In this document: positions 1 through 12,439 of the stretch, in pieces
How the letters are laid out: each line of letters starts with the position of its first letter
How positions within the stretch are numbered: the stretch's first letter is position 1
NCBI RefSeq assembly: GCF_019279795.1
Contig: NC_056735.1
Coordinates: 1,938,290,955-1,938,354,954 of the forward strand
Length of the DNA: 64,000 bases
From: Protopterus annectens
Lineage: Eukaryota > Chordata > Ceratodontiformes > Protopteridae
Direction of reading: 5' to 3'
Translations under genes and position numbers: made by a program
The notes under the pieces: model-generated
Database searches by the model: none
Seen by the model: the letters and a program-made list of their open reading frames with translations, nothing else
What the model was told of the DNA's origin: nothing

Positions 1-631
1 TCTCCAAAAAGGTTGCTCCTCTACAAGGGGATGTACACACTGTCATACAAACCACTATCTAACGACCTTATGCTATGAGAATAGCACACATTTACACGAC
101 GTGCTATGCACATTACTAGGCACTCTTCTTTCCAAAGGTATATTTATAGGATGGTGACATCATCAGACTTGACAAAGATAAGTATACCACTTTTAAGGTG
201 ATGTAGTTGTCTCCAAAAAGGTTGCTTTTCTACAAAGCGATACTTACACACACAGTTGTCAAGTGCAGGATTCAAACCCCTACCTAAGTGCCTCATGATA
301 CTAGAGCAGTATGCATTTACACGATGCACTATACACATTACTGGGTGTGCTTCTTTCCAGAGGCATATTTGTAGGATGGTGACATCATCAAACTTGACAA
401 AGATAAGCATACCACTTTTAAGGTGTTGTAGTTGTCTCCAAAAAGGTTGCACCTCTACAAGGAGATTCACACACTCTCATACAGTTGTCAAGTGCAGGAT
501 TCAACCCCCTACCTAACTACTTAATGATACTAGAGCAGTACACATTTACACAACGTGCTGCAAACATTACTGGAAGTTTACTTTTCCACAGGTATATTTG
601 TAGGATGGTGACATCATCAGACTAGACAAAG
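1..631. repeat. Satellite-like tandem repeat, unit about 225 bp, about 2.8 copies
   Basis: The phrase TCTCCAAAAAGGTTGC recurs at 1, 210 and 435. Each unit also carries AGGATGGTGACATCATCA, an ACATTTACAC segment and a CATTACT segment in the same order. The first unit is about 15 bp shorter than the second. The array probably continues to the left of the window and stops at the edge of a LINE fragment near 640. Short open frames here are by-products of the repeat; no gene is supported. Confidence 0.9.
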
Positions 632-654
632 TGGTTTACATTAGGTGACATTAG

Positions 655-2715
655 GTGGGCTACATAGAAGGTATTTGTAGACACTTTGGCAATGTGATAA
701 TCAAAGGAGAGTTTACTATCTACCTGGGTCCCCAGGGCCATAATTACATTCTCCGTACATACTGGATTGCCAGCTATGTGGTAATTTGTGTGCACTTTGT
801 TTTATCCAAAAGGGATGACTATGCATTCTTTGGCATTCTGCTTGAGGGCATTGTTTTGACACCAGGTATCTGTCTCTGTAAAACCCTTCTGTAGGATGTC
901 TGTGTCAGCCATGGAGTCGATTATGGACCACTGTACCTCTGAGCAGTATCTAATGAACAGGTGGGGGTCCCAGGACAAATACCTGTGGGATGCCATTTGT
1001 GACTGGTTTAGAGTCGGACATGGCACCCACAACTCTGAACATGTGTGTTTGATCTGTGAGCCAGTTGGCAACCCATCCTGTGACATAGCTGTTAACGTTC
1101 AAACTGGTAAGCTTGTCCATGATGCCAGAGTGGGAAATGGTGTCGAAAGGCCTTAGTGAGGTCCAGGTGGGCTGTGTGGACTACTTTCACCTCCATCTAT
1201 GTCCTTGGAAACTATTTCAAATGAGTCAACTAGGTTTAGGAGACAGGATCTACCTTTAACAAAGCCCAGTTGGTAGAATCCAATGTCTGGAGGTCTCCAT
1301 TGTCTCTGTTTATGGGTTCCATAATAATTTGCTCCATAGCTTTGCAGACCAGGCTGAGTAGGCCTATAGGGCAATGGTTTACTGGTTCTGTTGTGGCACC
1401 CCCTTTGTGGAGCTGGCTGACTGTTGCTGTATGCCATTCCTTGGGTACATAGCCTATGTTAAGGTTGAGTCTGGACAGTGAATGTAGGTGAGGGTGTAGT
1501 TCCTTTTGGGGCTGGTGTAAGTCGCAGCCTGGGACACCATCCAGTCCCATTGATGCTGTGTTCTTAGCTTTGGAGAGGGCTGTTTTTACCTGCATGTTCA
1601 TGAAGTCTGGTGCTCTGCATTCTTCTGGGATGGACACAGGCCTTTTTGTGGGTGGTGTGGGTGGGAGTTTGCACTGAACTCGTCCCCCAGGATGTGGGCA
1701 ATGTAAGTTGGTTCAGTGTATCTTTTTTTCCATTTTGCAGTAGCTGACAGCATTTTGGAGAGTTGCCACCTAAATGTTTGGTATAGCTCACAAAGGCTTT
1801 GTGGCTGTTATTCTTACATTCCTTGGCAATTTGTCTTTAGAAACTGGCCTTGGATTATTTTATGAACGATCATTGTTTCTTCATAATAATGATCAGTGAT
1901 GCCTTTCCTTATGTGAAGTTTGCTCTGTCATGTGTTCATTCCCTCCTTCTGTTGTATAGCTTATTTATGTGCGACAACCACCAGATTGTTTTCCTATTTT
2001 TGGAGGATTGCATCATGGTTTTATTTGGCATGTCTCGATCCATGCATCCCTGTAGATGCTCATAGAATGCACTTGTAAATGATTCTGCAGATTGTATAGC
2101 ATTATCCTATTGCAAGGGTGCTTTTGAACTTTCCACTTTGATCTTGAGAAATGTGCTGCTTGCTTTAGAATCTTTCATCACGGTGGTTTCATTGACTGTG
2201 GGGGGGGGGTGGTGATGTGGATGTCCAGTGTGATTACTTTATGATCTGATATTACCAGCGAGGGGTTTATCTCTGTTGTGGAACACTGGTACCCTATGTT
2301 GGTGATGATCAGGTCCAGTATGTTGTCACCTCTAGTGGGCATGGTAACCAGCTGTTCCAGAGCGTTTGAGTTTTTAAACTCTGGGAAGCATTGGGCAAAG
2401 GACGTTGTACACGAGTAGTTCTCCCAGTCAATGTTTTGGTAGTTGTAATCTGCTCATATAATGGTGTTTGGTGGACATTTATATTTGCCACTGTTCTCAG
2501 GAATACTGAGTGAGGTTCCTGAGACAAAGTAGGTGATCTGTAGCAGGCTACAATCTGATAAGCAGCTTTACCCAATGTTAGTTGCACTTGCATGGTCTCC
2601 AAGGCCTCATGCTGTGCCACTAACCTGAAGGTGTGGGTATCCATAAGGTAAATGGATACACCACTTCCTTTTGTATTTCACTCTGGGTTTTGGAGCCAAA
2701 GATCAGAGGGATTGT
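655..2715 (-). mobile_element. CR1-like LINE fragment A (endonuclease C-terminus to RT), broken
   Basis: Read on the minus strand, the piece runs from the end of the AP-type endonuclease (2309-2660, including LVAQHEALE and VACYRSPT) through the linker to the reverse transcriptase (about 800-1640). The RT part includes KAKNTASMGLDGVPGC, CKAMEQIIMEPIN and DILQKGFTETDTWCQN. It is split into at least three frames and lacks the RT C-terminus and 3' tail. It is the same family as the better copy at 36.4-40.96 kb. Its 5' side abuts the 3' part of fragment B at about 2715-2725. It is non-functional. Confidence 0.85.
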
Positions 2716-2724
2716 GAGTGTTTT

Positions 2725-4700
2725 ATGTGGAGCATGTCCAACAGCTCTGTGTTTGACATAGCTTTGTATGTTAGGCAGAGATCACCTCTGAGTAGGCGAT
2801 ATATGAGAGAGTACAGCTGTGCATTTTGAGACAGTCTGTGTATGGCATGTATTTCAGGCCACTAATGCTATTTGTGAGGTATTTCTGCAGGCTTTCCAGT
2901 TGTTGTAGATGTCTTGTGAGGTACATAGCAAAAGGGGCGTTGTACTCTATTATGAATCTAGTCAGTGATGAGTAGAGGGGAACAATGTCCTCTTCGATTC
3001 TGCATGAGACACCTTTTGTGATGAGGTGTGCCATGTAGAAGGATTTCCAGACTACTGCAGGGATGTGATTATCACAGGTGTGTCCACTGTCCACCTGTGA
3101 CACAAGGTCTCTTATTACACTTTCAGTGTTAAGTATACTACCGCCTATGTTGTAGTTCATGGCTACAGAGTTTTTACCAAAGGGGATGACAATGCACTTT
3201 TTGCCATTGAGCTTGAGGCCATGGCTTTGACACCAGGCATCTCTCTCAGTGAGGCCCTTTTGTAGGATGTCCACATCTTCAGTAGTTTTGATTATGGCTC
3301 CTAGTTTGCAGTCATCTGGAAACTTCATTAGCCACAGACCTTCCATGTTAAAGTTTACTTCAGGGTAGTAGATGGCAGGCAGGAAAGGACCCAGGAATGA
3401 ACCTTGTGGTACTGCACTTGTCTCTGATCTAATGTTGTACTTGGAGTCTAGTACTTTCACAGTGTGTGTTCTGTCAGTTAGCCAGTTGGCATCCCATCTT
3501 GTGACATAGCGATTTATACCTAGTTTAGTGGGTTTATCTATAATTCCAAAGTGGGGGATGGTGCTGAAAGCTGTGGCAAGATCTACATAGACTGTGTGAA
3601 CCACCTTATCCTTGTCTACGGTTCTGGTGACTGCTTCAATGATGTCTATGAGGTTTAGGAGATATGATCTGCCTTTTACAAACCCAACATGGTTGTGGTC
3701 CAGAGATTGGAGATTACCAATGTCTTTTTTTATAAGTTATATGATGATACATTCAATGGCCTTGCAGAGCAGGCTCATCAGGCTGATGGGCCGCTAGTTC
3801 CTGGGGTCCATGATGGCTCCCCCCCTTGTGTAGTGGGATAACTGTCTCTGTGCACCATTCAGCAGGCACAAAGCCTGAGGTGAGGCTATGACTGAACATA
3901 GTACGCAGGTGTGGTGCCTGTTCGTTCTGTAGTTTGTGTAGGACACAGCCTGGGATGTTATCTAGTCCTATGGATGCTGTGTTCCTGGCTTTGGAGAGTT
4001 TTTTTATCCATGCAGCTATGATGACAGCAACTTTGCAGTCTTCTGTTATAGAGATGTGCTCTTTCATGGGTGAGAGGGGGGTAAAGTTAGCACTGATCCT
4101 ATTTGCCAGGATGTTGGCAATATCAGTTGGGTCTGTAAATGTAGTGCCATTGTGCTGCAACACAGAGCAGGTCCGAGTGTTGCCATTGAGATTCTTGACA
4201 TAGCTATAGAATCCTTTGTGGTTGTCTTTAGAATCAGTGTTGATTTTGTTTTCATAACAAGCTTTGGAGGATTTTATCATGGAGCACAGCTTCTTACTGG
4301 TGTGGACCATGGAGCTCCTCCCCTCATGGTATTTTACCGTCTTTTGCAACAGTATTTTCCTTCTGTTGTGCAGTGTGTTTATGGCAGGGAACATCAGATT
4401 GGTTTCCTTTTCTTGGGGGTTAGCGTCTTGGTTCTGTTTGGGATAGCATGATGCATGCAGTCATGTAAGTGCTTATGAAGTACAATTGTGAAGGATTCAG
4501 TGGTCATAACAGTATTGTCCATCTGCATGGGTGTCCTGCAGTTCAGCACTTCTGTCTTAAGAAGCATGAAGTTGGCTTTGGAGACATTTTTAACATGGTT
4601 TCCTTAATGGGGGTGTGGGTCCAGAATGTGGATATGTAGGGTAATTAGCTTATGGTCAGATGGGACCAATGAGGCACTGATGTCAGGTGTGGAACACCGG
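2725..4700 (-). mobile_element. CR1-like LINE fragment B (ORF2 endonuclease C-terminus to RT C-terminus)
   Basis: Two long minus-strand frames carry it: 2771-3604 (277 codons) and 3753-4394 (213 codons). The first has the RT core, with AVPQGSFLGPFLP (motif B region) and a catalytic box reading FPDDCK, where other copies have FADDCK. The second has the endonuclease-RT linker and the RT start (SKARNTASIGLDNIPGC, IPLHKGG). Sequence above 4394 continues into the endonuclease C-terminus, ending near 4700, where a plus-strand copy starts. Frameshifts and the 5' truncation make it a dead copy. Confidence 0.87.
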
Positions 4701-4714
4701 TCACGCAAGACAAA

Positions 4715-6010
4715 CCAAACCCCGTAACCAACACAAGTAACCACTAAGTGAGCTAAGTGCTACTCATTGCCAGAAGTCTCAGCCTCCAGATGCACAGACT
4801 CGAGGCACTTCTCATTATGGAGAATATTGATATCTGTGCAGTATCAGTAACCTAGTTCAAGGCTCCAGACAGCACACCAGCACTACCAGGATACTACTCA
4901 TTCCATACCTTCCAGCATCAGAACCTGAATTATAGCACATAGGGTGAGGATGTATCCATATTCATCAAGGATACCTACACCTCTCTCTACATGCCCTCTA
5001 CAGGATATGTACCCATAGAATGTATCGACTGGTGTCCCTCAGGGTTCAGTCCTGGGGTCCCTCCTGTTTGGTTTAGACTTCTCAAATGTACATGCCAACA
5101 CAGGAGAGTTGTGGTTGACTAAGTTTCCTGGGAACTGTAAAGTGTTTGCCATAATAGATTCCCTGAAAGACAGACATATTCTCCAGAAGGGACTCTATGA
5201 GATAGATGTGTGGTGTCAGAATCATGGCCTCAAGCTCACTGTGGAGGAATGCATAGTGATCCTCCTTGTTGGAAATAAAATACCCACAAACTACCACATG
5301 GGTGCTACCCTCTTAAGAATGACAAGGTGATAAGGGATCTGGGGACACAAGTAGATAGTCATCTTTCCTTTGACAACCATGTTGCCAAAGTGATTGGGAG
5401 ATCCTATGTGGCCCACCTAATCAACAAAGGGTTTGCATCCAGATCCAAAGAGGTAGTGTTGCCAGTCTACTCTTACATCATCAGACCCTTCATTGAGTAC
5501 AGTGCACCATTTTGGATGTACTCGATGTAGCATATCCAGCAGCTGTAGAGACCACATAGGTACCTCACCAAGAGGATTACTGGCCTCAAACTGTTGTGTT
5601 ATGCAACACAACTGGTAAAACTAAATCTTTTCTTTGTTGCGTACCGCCTACTCAGAGGCACACTCTGCCTAACATACAGTGCCATGTCCAACACATAACT
5701 GTTGAACATGCTCTGTCTACACATAACAACATTGAGTCGCCCTACACATTCCATGGATATGAACCTCATCGGAAAAATGTATACAACATGCTGGTAGGAT
5801 CGAATACCATCCCAGACACTTGTCTTACTGTGGAACAGAGTCCCAATGTACATCAGACAGAACCCCTCGCTAACACTCTTCAATTGGAACCATGATGACT
5901 GGATGGGAAACAGACAGTTACTGCCAGGCATCACATCAGCAGCCCCAGTAGAAAGGGGTTTAGGGTACTAACTATTAGAACTAGGCCTTGGGAGACTACC
6001 CAGTGGTGTG
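4715..6010 (+). mobile_element. Internally deleted CR1-like LINE C
   Basis: It starts with the endonuclease N-terminus (about 4760-4930; MENIDICAV with an in-frame stop just after). It then jumps at about 4985 to a short RT piece (STGYVPIEC) and again at about 5020 to the RT motif-B region (TGVPQGSVLGSLLFG). The RT C-terminal part follows in frames at 5109-5330 and 5327-5530. The expected YxDD-type box is altered (FPGNCK). 3' terminal LINE sequence, equivalent to the ORF2 end of the 40.8 kb copy, is seen up to about 6000. Two large internal deletions account for its small size. Confidence 0.8.
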
Positions 6011-6342
6011 GTGAAAGCTGCACAACTTGCGTAGGCTGATATATGCCTTCGTGGAGATAGTCTACTACATACCTATGGACATATGTGACAGGTACATGTC
6101 TACAGATAGTAGATGTGTACTTCATTATACAGTCATGTTGTACAGCAGGCACATGGACCACATACACTGTAATGCTTACAGATACTAGTGGCTGTTATGT
6201 ACAGTGGGAGAGATGTGCACCTCATGTCTTTCATGCCATTGGGATGTGTGCTGGGTGGGACAATCCTGGAAGGCTCCCTGCCATGGACACCCTCTTACAC
6301 ACATCTCAGCCCATCCATCTTTGTCTTATTATACTGTGTTCC

Positions 6343-6345
<3 letters not shown>
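6011..6345. other. Non-coding stretch, nothing recognised
   Basis: This lies between the 3' end of LINE C and a (TA)n tract. I see no RT, transposase or host-gene similarity and no clear repeat structure. The open frames that run into the TA tract are artefacts of it. Confidence 0.5.

Positions 6346-6391
<46 letters not shown>
6346..6391. repeat. (TA)n microsatellite
   Basis: About 46 bp of pure TA, directly abutting the 3' end of the minus-strand LINE D. Confidence 0.97.
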
Positions 6392-6392
<1 letters not shown>

Positions 6393-6395
<3 letters not shown>

Positions 6396-8115
6396 TAGGT
6401 AGGTGATAGGCTATCTGCCTGAAGGCATATATTGTTATGGCCAGAGTGTGCAGCTATCACCACCCATGGACTTAGTTCCCTAGGCCTCTGTGTAGTAGAG
6501 CTGATGAAGTGATCCATGGTGTGACAGTTCAGTTTCACATACACACATCAAGGCTCCTCTGGAAGATTGTCAGTGAGGGTCTCGGCTTAATGTTGGTTGG
6601 GAGCCTGTTCCAAAGCAAGGGGAAGTCTGTGAGTTAGTCATGTATCCCTCCAACATGTTCTATTTAATGTTGTGATGATGATATCCCTAGAGCATGTGGT
6701 ACAGTGAGCTTGTGTTTACTTCAGATAGCGCATGTACATCAGTTCTGCATTGGACATGGACCTGTCTGTTGGGCAAAGATCTCCTGAGTAGACAGTATGC
6801 AACAGTACAGATTGAGTTGAATTCAGTCTGGTTGCATGGGGCAACTGTTTGAGGCCAGTAATCCTTTTGTTGAGGTACTTCTTTGGCCTTTGCAGCTGCT
6901 GAAGGTGCCTAGTCAGATTCATCGCAAGTGTGTTGTGGTACTCTCTGATGGGTCTGATGACTGATGAGTAGAGGGAACCTCCTTTGACCTACATGAAAAG
7001 TCCTTGGCAGTTTGTGGGAACACATAGCATGATTTTCTAACCACTTTGTGAATATGTTTCTGGAAGTAGAGATGACTATCCACATGTGTCCATAGATCCC
7101 TTATTATCACCTCCATATTTAGGGTGTTGGCACCTATGTGGTATTTGTATGACTGCTCGGGGGTATAATTTTTACACCACATGTGTCTGACTGAGACCCT
7201 TTTTAAGGATATCTCTGATGTCCCACACATCGATTATGACAACTTTTTTGCAGTCATCCACAAACTTTGCTAAACATAGCCCTCGTGTGTTTGACTGTAT
7301 TTCTGAAATGTATACACCAGACAGGAGGGGTCCCAGGACTGAGCCATGGGGGACAGCAGTTGTTACCAGCTTGAACAGGAGACCACAATTCTTACCTTGT
7401 GGGATCTATCTGTGCCCCAGTTGGCAATCCATCAGATGACATACATATTTATGCACTGGTTGTTAATTTTGTGGATACGACATGTGTCTGGGATGTTGGA
7501 AGACGTCTTTCCAAGGTCTATGTGGGACGTGTGTAGCTCATTTCATTGATGTATTTCCTGGGTGACTGGCTTGAAAACAGTCTAGCAGGTTAGGGAACCA
7601 TGATCTGCCCCTGTCCAAACCAAAATTGATAGGGTTGGGTGTTTGTAGGCTCACAATAGCTCTGTTTATGAGTTCCATCATGATGGACTCCATGGCCTTG
7701 CAGATCATGCTTAATAGGCTTATAAGACAATAGTTCATATGGTCTGTTGTGCACTAACACTTGTGGAGTGTGCCAAATGTTGCTGTAGCACATTCAACAG
7801 TTTCATATCCTGTACAGAGGGTGAGTCTCAACAGACTGTTCAGGTGCAGGGTCTGTTTGTTTTGGAGTTCACAAATGACACAGCTAGGGAAGCCATGCCA
7901 TCCCATAGATGCCAAGTTTTTAGGTTTGGAAAATGCTGTTTAACCGTTGTATATGTGATTTCTGGATTTTCACAGTCTCCAGGTATGATAATGGACCCTT
8001 TTTGTCAGTAAGAAGGGGGTAAATATGTATGAACCTGTCTGACAAGATGTTGGTAGTGTCAGTCATGTACATGTATTCATTTACAGTTTGCACTGACTCA
8101 GAACATATATGTGTT
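6393..8115 (-). mobile_element. CR1-like LINE fragment D, broken
   Basis: The 3' end at about 6393-6430 matches the conserved tail before the octamer repeats of the other copies (AGGTAGGTGATAGGCTAT on the + strand). Reading leftwards on the minus strand, RT pieces occur at 6716-6922 (ITGLKQLPHA), 6919-7230 and 7538-7793 (ICKAMESIMMELINRAI). The copy fades into the endonuclease-RT linker around 8040-8115. Many frameshifts are present. It is truncated at the 5' end and non-functional. Confidence 0.8.
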
Positions 8116-8119
8116 TACA

Positions 8120-9008
8120 ATGTGTTTTAAATTGCTGGGCTGGGCTGGTCAACTGCCTGTCTAATTGGCTGATTGTGATATATTTCACCTGGCAGCTCTG
8201 CTAGTTCTCCTTGGTTAACTTCCTACTGCTTCTTTTCCTTCCTTTTTCCCTTTCTGTTTCCACAAGGAGCAGCGGCACGCAAACAAGCGCACACGAGCAC
8301 AAACGCACGCACACAAGCGCACACGTGCACACACGGTGTAAGCATGTTTGCAAGAAATTTCAGATATATCCATGGCGTACTCCTTTGGTTTCTTGTTTTC
8401 AGCTAGTACCACTGTGAACATGCTTCTTGCAATCCTGAGCAACTCAGAGAAAACACAAGCCACCGTGCTCCAGTCACCTTACAGTCTTTCAGACATACCC
8501 CCTCATGATGTCACCTATCTTCTACTCGACTCCTACACTTACACTCTCGGGACATGGCTCACATGCCGGGGAAAATTGGGATTCACTATCCTTATCCTCA
8601 TTTGCATAGGATTGCCTACTAATGCTTGGTTACATCTCTCACACTGAGCCCCCCCCTTAACAACCACTATTCAGTGGCCATGTTGTTTGCATCCTGCCAT
8701 TCACCTGCATGGCAGAACAAGATTTTTAGTGTAAATGCAAATTTGTGGCTATTTTTCCCTTTTTTATTTTTATTTAAAGCACAGCATGTTTGCGCAGCGC
8801 TGCGCTATGCTTAAACATCAGCGATCGGGTAAAAAAATAACTTTGGATTTTATGGATTTACAACATTTGCAAATGCCAATGGCCTTATATTTGGCCATTA
8901 GCATGCTTACTCAACTAGATGCATTATTTATTTGGAGCTGTCATAGCTCCATTTAGCTATTTGCAGAATGGTACTCTGTTACCAATGGAGTACATTTCTG
9001 CAGATAAC
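8120..9008. other. Non-coding stretch with a GC-bearing CA-type microsatellite
   Basis: No gene is recognised. About 8265-8337 is a degenerate CA/CG repeat (CACACGCACAAACG-type). A perfect 14-bp palindrome, GCGCAGCGCTGCGC, lies near 8794. The stretch after about 8650 is compositionally like the hairpin block that follows and may be part of one non-autonomous element. Chance frames up to 99 codons show no family features. Confidence 0.5.
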
Positions 9009-9009
9009 A

Positions 9010-9124
9010 CTACTCTTACACGGACAGGTTAGTGGTTCCTGGTTCGCAAATTTACCTCATTTGCATAGCTTTCAGCAGCAAATGAGGTAATTTGCATACC
9101 ATAACACTGTCCGTGCAAGAGTAG
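9010..9124. repeat. 115-bp imperfect inverted repeat (hairpin)
   Basis: The left arm starts CTACTCTTACACGGACAG and ends TTACCTCATTTGC. The right arm begins GCAAATGAGGTAA and ends CTGTCCGTGCAAGAGTAG. The arms are roughly 45-55 bp and pair over most of their length around a loop of about 12 bases (atagctttcagca). This is typical of a foldback or MITE-type element. No flanking duplication was identified. Confidence 0.8.
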
Positions 9125-9249
9125 CTTTAGAAGCTCTCATGCACACCCCTGCCAGCTATTGCTGAATCGCTCGGCAGACATATTGCCTATCTGACGTCTT
9201 ACAGTGTTCTTGCACTCCATGCAAGCCTTCGTAAATCCGGCCCATATTG

Positions 9250-9250
<1 letters not shown>

Positions 9251-9299
<49 letters not shown>

Positions 9300-9369
9300 C
9301 AATATACTGATGTATATGAATACTTATATATGAATATATATGTGTATGTACATGTACACATATATCTAC

Positions 9370-9458
<89 letters not shown>
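9251..9458. repeat. Compound (TA)n microsatellites
   Basis: Pure TA runs at about 9251-9294 and 9377-9458 are separated by TA/TG-rich sequence. All long frames here (YIYIYI-type) are artefacts. Confidence 0.96.
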
Positions 9459-9460
<2 letters not shown>

Positions 9461-9676
9461 ATATCCTTATGTGTAAACATTACTGTTGTTTATACCTTCC
9501 CTGATGTATCACACTGTATTTATCTGATATGTGTTTTTTTAGATATAACAACATACGTCATTCAACAGTAATATCACTAACAAGTACTACACCATTCTAG
9601 AAGTCATAGCAGTTGTTCAATACTATTCAGTATGTGTACTGACAGATATATTAGAAAAACAATAACTATCTGCATT

Positions 9677-9755
9677 GTTGTGATGGCTTAGTGGTTAACG
9701 GCTGTGACTATAGTGTACAGGGTCCTTGGTTCAAGACCTGCAAGGGCTGTTTATT
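9677..9755 (+). mobile_element. tRNA-like SINE head
   Basis: A plausible pol III A box (TGGCTTAGTGG, 9683-9693) and a B box (GGTTCAAGACC, 9728-9738) lie about 35 bp apart, the spacing seen in tRNA genes. The flanking sequence does not close a good acceptor stem, so a SINE 5' head or tRNA pseudogene is more likely than a working tRNA. No SINE body was recognised downstream. Confidence 0.5.
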
Positions 9756-9759
9756 TTGT

Positions 9760-10920
9760 TGCTTGGCAGAGCAAGGATAGTTGGATACAGAGTGGTTAAG
9801 GTAGTTTTGAGCAACTTTAAGTGGGTTTGTGTAACAGTAAGTGCTGCTAATGTACAGTTAAATGTATAGGCACTTGCACCATATAGGCTTTGCTTACTAG
9901 TGCGCAAATCTGCTTAGCATTTATATCGCAGCAATGCTGAAACCTGCTAAGAAAGGCTCAGCCCTGGTAACCAGTGCTCACATTCTGGTCTGATAAAACA
10001 GCAGGGTAATGACATCTTTAATAAGTGTATTTAATGCCATGTACATAACATGCATCTATGTACTGTCATTACAGTAGCAAGGGGTGTGAGTCTACTGTCT
10101 GGGACACCTGAGTATATATAACTTGTACAACACACTCTTCTGTTTGAATGTGTTACATACATGGGTAGTATGCAGTTACACTGGCATGTAGTGTATCATT
10201 ACGTTACAACTGTTGACAGTGCATTCCCATGTAAGAGTAGATTGCAGAATGTAGTACTGGAACTAAACACCCCTGCAAGCAAAGATGGACTCTGAGTCCT
10301 CACTGTTGTGTTCCAAGTGTGTAAGCTGTGTCTCATTAAATATTTCCTACTGGATAATGATCTGACATGTGGAAAATAACTGTAGACTACTGTGTGTATA
10401 GCACATGTCAGTGAGGGCTGCCATCAGGTAGTAATGGCATACTTATCAGTGTCAGACATCTATCTGTCAACTCATTCATCCTAGTGCATAGCTAGTTGGC
10501 CAGCTGATGTCTGTCTGTCCTCTATACAGATGTGCAGATGTCATGTATCCATCTTGGCTACTTACAGCAATATATGCTTGACTGACACTAACATGTCTGC
10601 CAAGATGTTTTATGAATGCCACAGCTAGGAATCCACACCCTGTACACACCACAAGCCATGGATAACTCAACTACACTACCATAGTCAACAGAACGTTTGG
10701 GTGCAGGTCTCCAAGACAGACACTGACCATGTTATGTAATGCATGTTTCATACATGTCAACTGGAGCACCCAACTGGCCCTCTGCAAGAGTCAACCAGAT
10801 GATTGGCTGATGCATGTAACTCTCACCCTGATTATCAGCCCTGTGGTACCTTTTGATAGATGGACTGCTGGCACATGACAGGTGGAATGATACCACTGTA
10901 CACACATCTCCTACACTTCC
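9760..10920. other. Non-coding stretch, nothing recognised
   Basis: This is unique-looking, moderately AT-rich sequence with only short chance frames (up to 64 codons). It ends at the 3' tail of LINE E. Confidence 0.5.
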
Positions 10921-10924
10921 CATC

Positions 10925-12225
10925 TCTTCATAGACAATAGGTTCATATGTTCATAGGTAGGTTCTAGGCTATTGGCCCTGGGGCCTATACAAGCCCAGCC
11001 AAAAAGGTACCCTGGCTTTTGCCACCCAAGAAAATTATTTTCCTGTGCCACTGTCGAGCAGAGCCACAGAGGTGAACCCCGGGGTGAATGTCCTAGCTCC
11101 CATCCAATCATCAGATTTTTCTTGAAGAGTGCTAATGAGGAGTTTTGTTTGATATAGATAGGTAGTTTATTCCAGAGTATGGGAAGTCTCTGCGACAGGA
11201 ATCTATCCCTCCAGCATGTTCTGTTTATTGTGGTGACAAGGTTTAGGTCCCTAGAGCATGTAGCTCGGAGAGATTGGGATTTCTTTAAGTGGAGCATGTC
11301 CAACAGCTCTGGGTTTGACATAGCTTTGTATGTTAGGCAGAGATCACCTCTGAGTAGGCGATATGCGACGGAGTAAAGCTGGAGTTTTTTGAGACGGTCT
11401 GCATAGGGCATCTGTTTGAGTTCTGTGATCCTCTTTGTGAGGTATTTCTATGGTCTTTCCAGTTGTTGTAGATGTCTTGTGAAGTACATACCAAAAGGGG
11501 CATTGTACTCTATAATGGGTCTAATGAGTGATGAGTAGAGGGGAACAATGACCTCTTTTTCTGGATGACAAACCTTTTGTGATGAGCTGTGCCACATAGA
11601 ATGATTTCCTGACTACTTTGTTGATGTGCTTACCAAAGGAGAGATTACTGTCCACCTGTGTCCCAAGGTCTCTTATCACACTTTCGGTGTTAAATATACT
11701 ACCGCCTATGTTGTAGTACATGGGTACAGAGTTTTCACCAAAGGGATGACAATGCACTTTTTGGCATTGAGCTTGAGGCCATGGCTTTGACACCAGGCAT
11801 CTGTCTCAGTGAGGCCCTTTTGTAGGATGTCTACATCATTAGGAGTTTCGATTATGGCTCCTAGTTTGCAGTCATCTCTGAACTTCATTAGCCAAAGACC
11901 TTCTGTGTTAGCCTGTACTTCAGAGAAGTAGATACTAAACAGGAGAGGACCCAGGAATGAACTCTGTGGTACTCCACTTGTCACTGGTCTGAAGTCGGAT
12001 TTGGAGTCTACTACTTTCACAGTGTGGGTTCTGTCAGTGAGCCAGTTGGCAACCCATCTTGTGACATAGGGATTTATACCTAGTTTAGTGAGTTTATCTA
12101 TAATTCCAGAGTGGGGGATGGTGTCGAAAGCCTTGGCAAGATCTAGATAGGCTGTGTGAACCACCTTACCCTAGTTTACAGCTTTGGCGACTGCCTCAAA
12201 GAAGTCCATCAGGTTTAGGAGATGA
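10925..12225 (-). mobile_element. CR1-like LINE fragment E (RT to 3' end), 5' truncated
   Basis: The 3' tail (about 10928-10960) contains decayed copies of the octamer CTATGAAC on the minus strand. RT frames lie at 11706-12164 (motif A AKAFDTIPHSG, then SGVPQSSFLGP, and FRDDCK in place of FADDCK), 11521-11793 and 10911-11411 (ORF2 C-terminus, AMSNPELLDMLHLKKS, NRTCWRDRF). The element is cut at about 12225, where PLE sequence begins. Frameshifts and the altered catalytic box indicate a dead copy. Confidence 0.87.
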
Positions 12226-12439
12226 AACTAACATTATAACAGAGATAGTTGAATCAGATATAAATTATATAGTTGTAAGAAGGAAGGTGGTTAATAACAG
12301 CTTAGGTACTAGTAGCCCCAAAGGAAAAGTCCCTTTCCCCATAGTAAATCAATGGAGAAGGGGAAGGGACCGCTCAAATGAGCAGGGGACAGCAGAAGAA
12401 GAGAGCGACTGACCAGGAGCATACAGGGCCAACTCTAAA

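Noticed and set aside
1..631. CRISPR-like array
   Set aside because: The whole 225-bp unit is repeated without unique spacers, and the genome is eukaryotic; it is a satellite.
5596..5934. Opposed 99- and 111-codon frames
   Set aside because: Both lie over the decayed 3' part of LINE C; neither keeps the LINE reading frame or any other family feature.
9677..9755. Functional tRNA gene
   Set aside because: A and B boxes are present but no convincing acceptor stem or anticodon arm; annotated as a SINE head instead.
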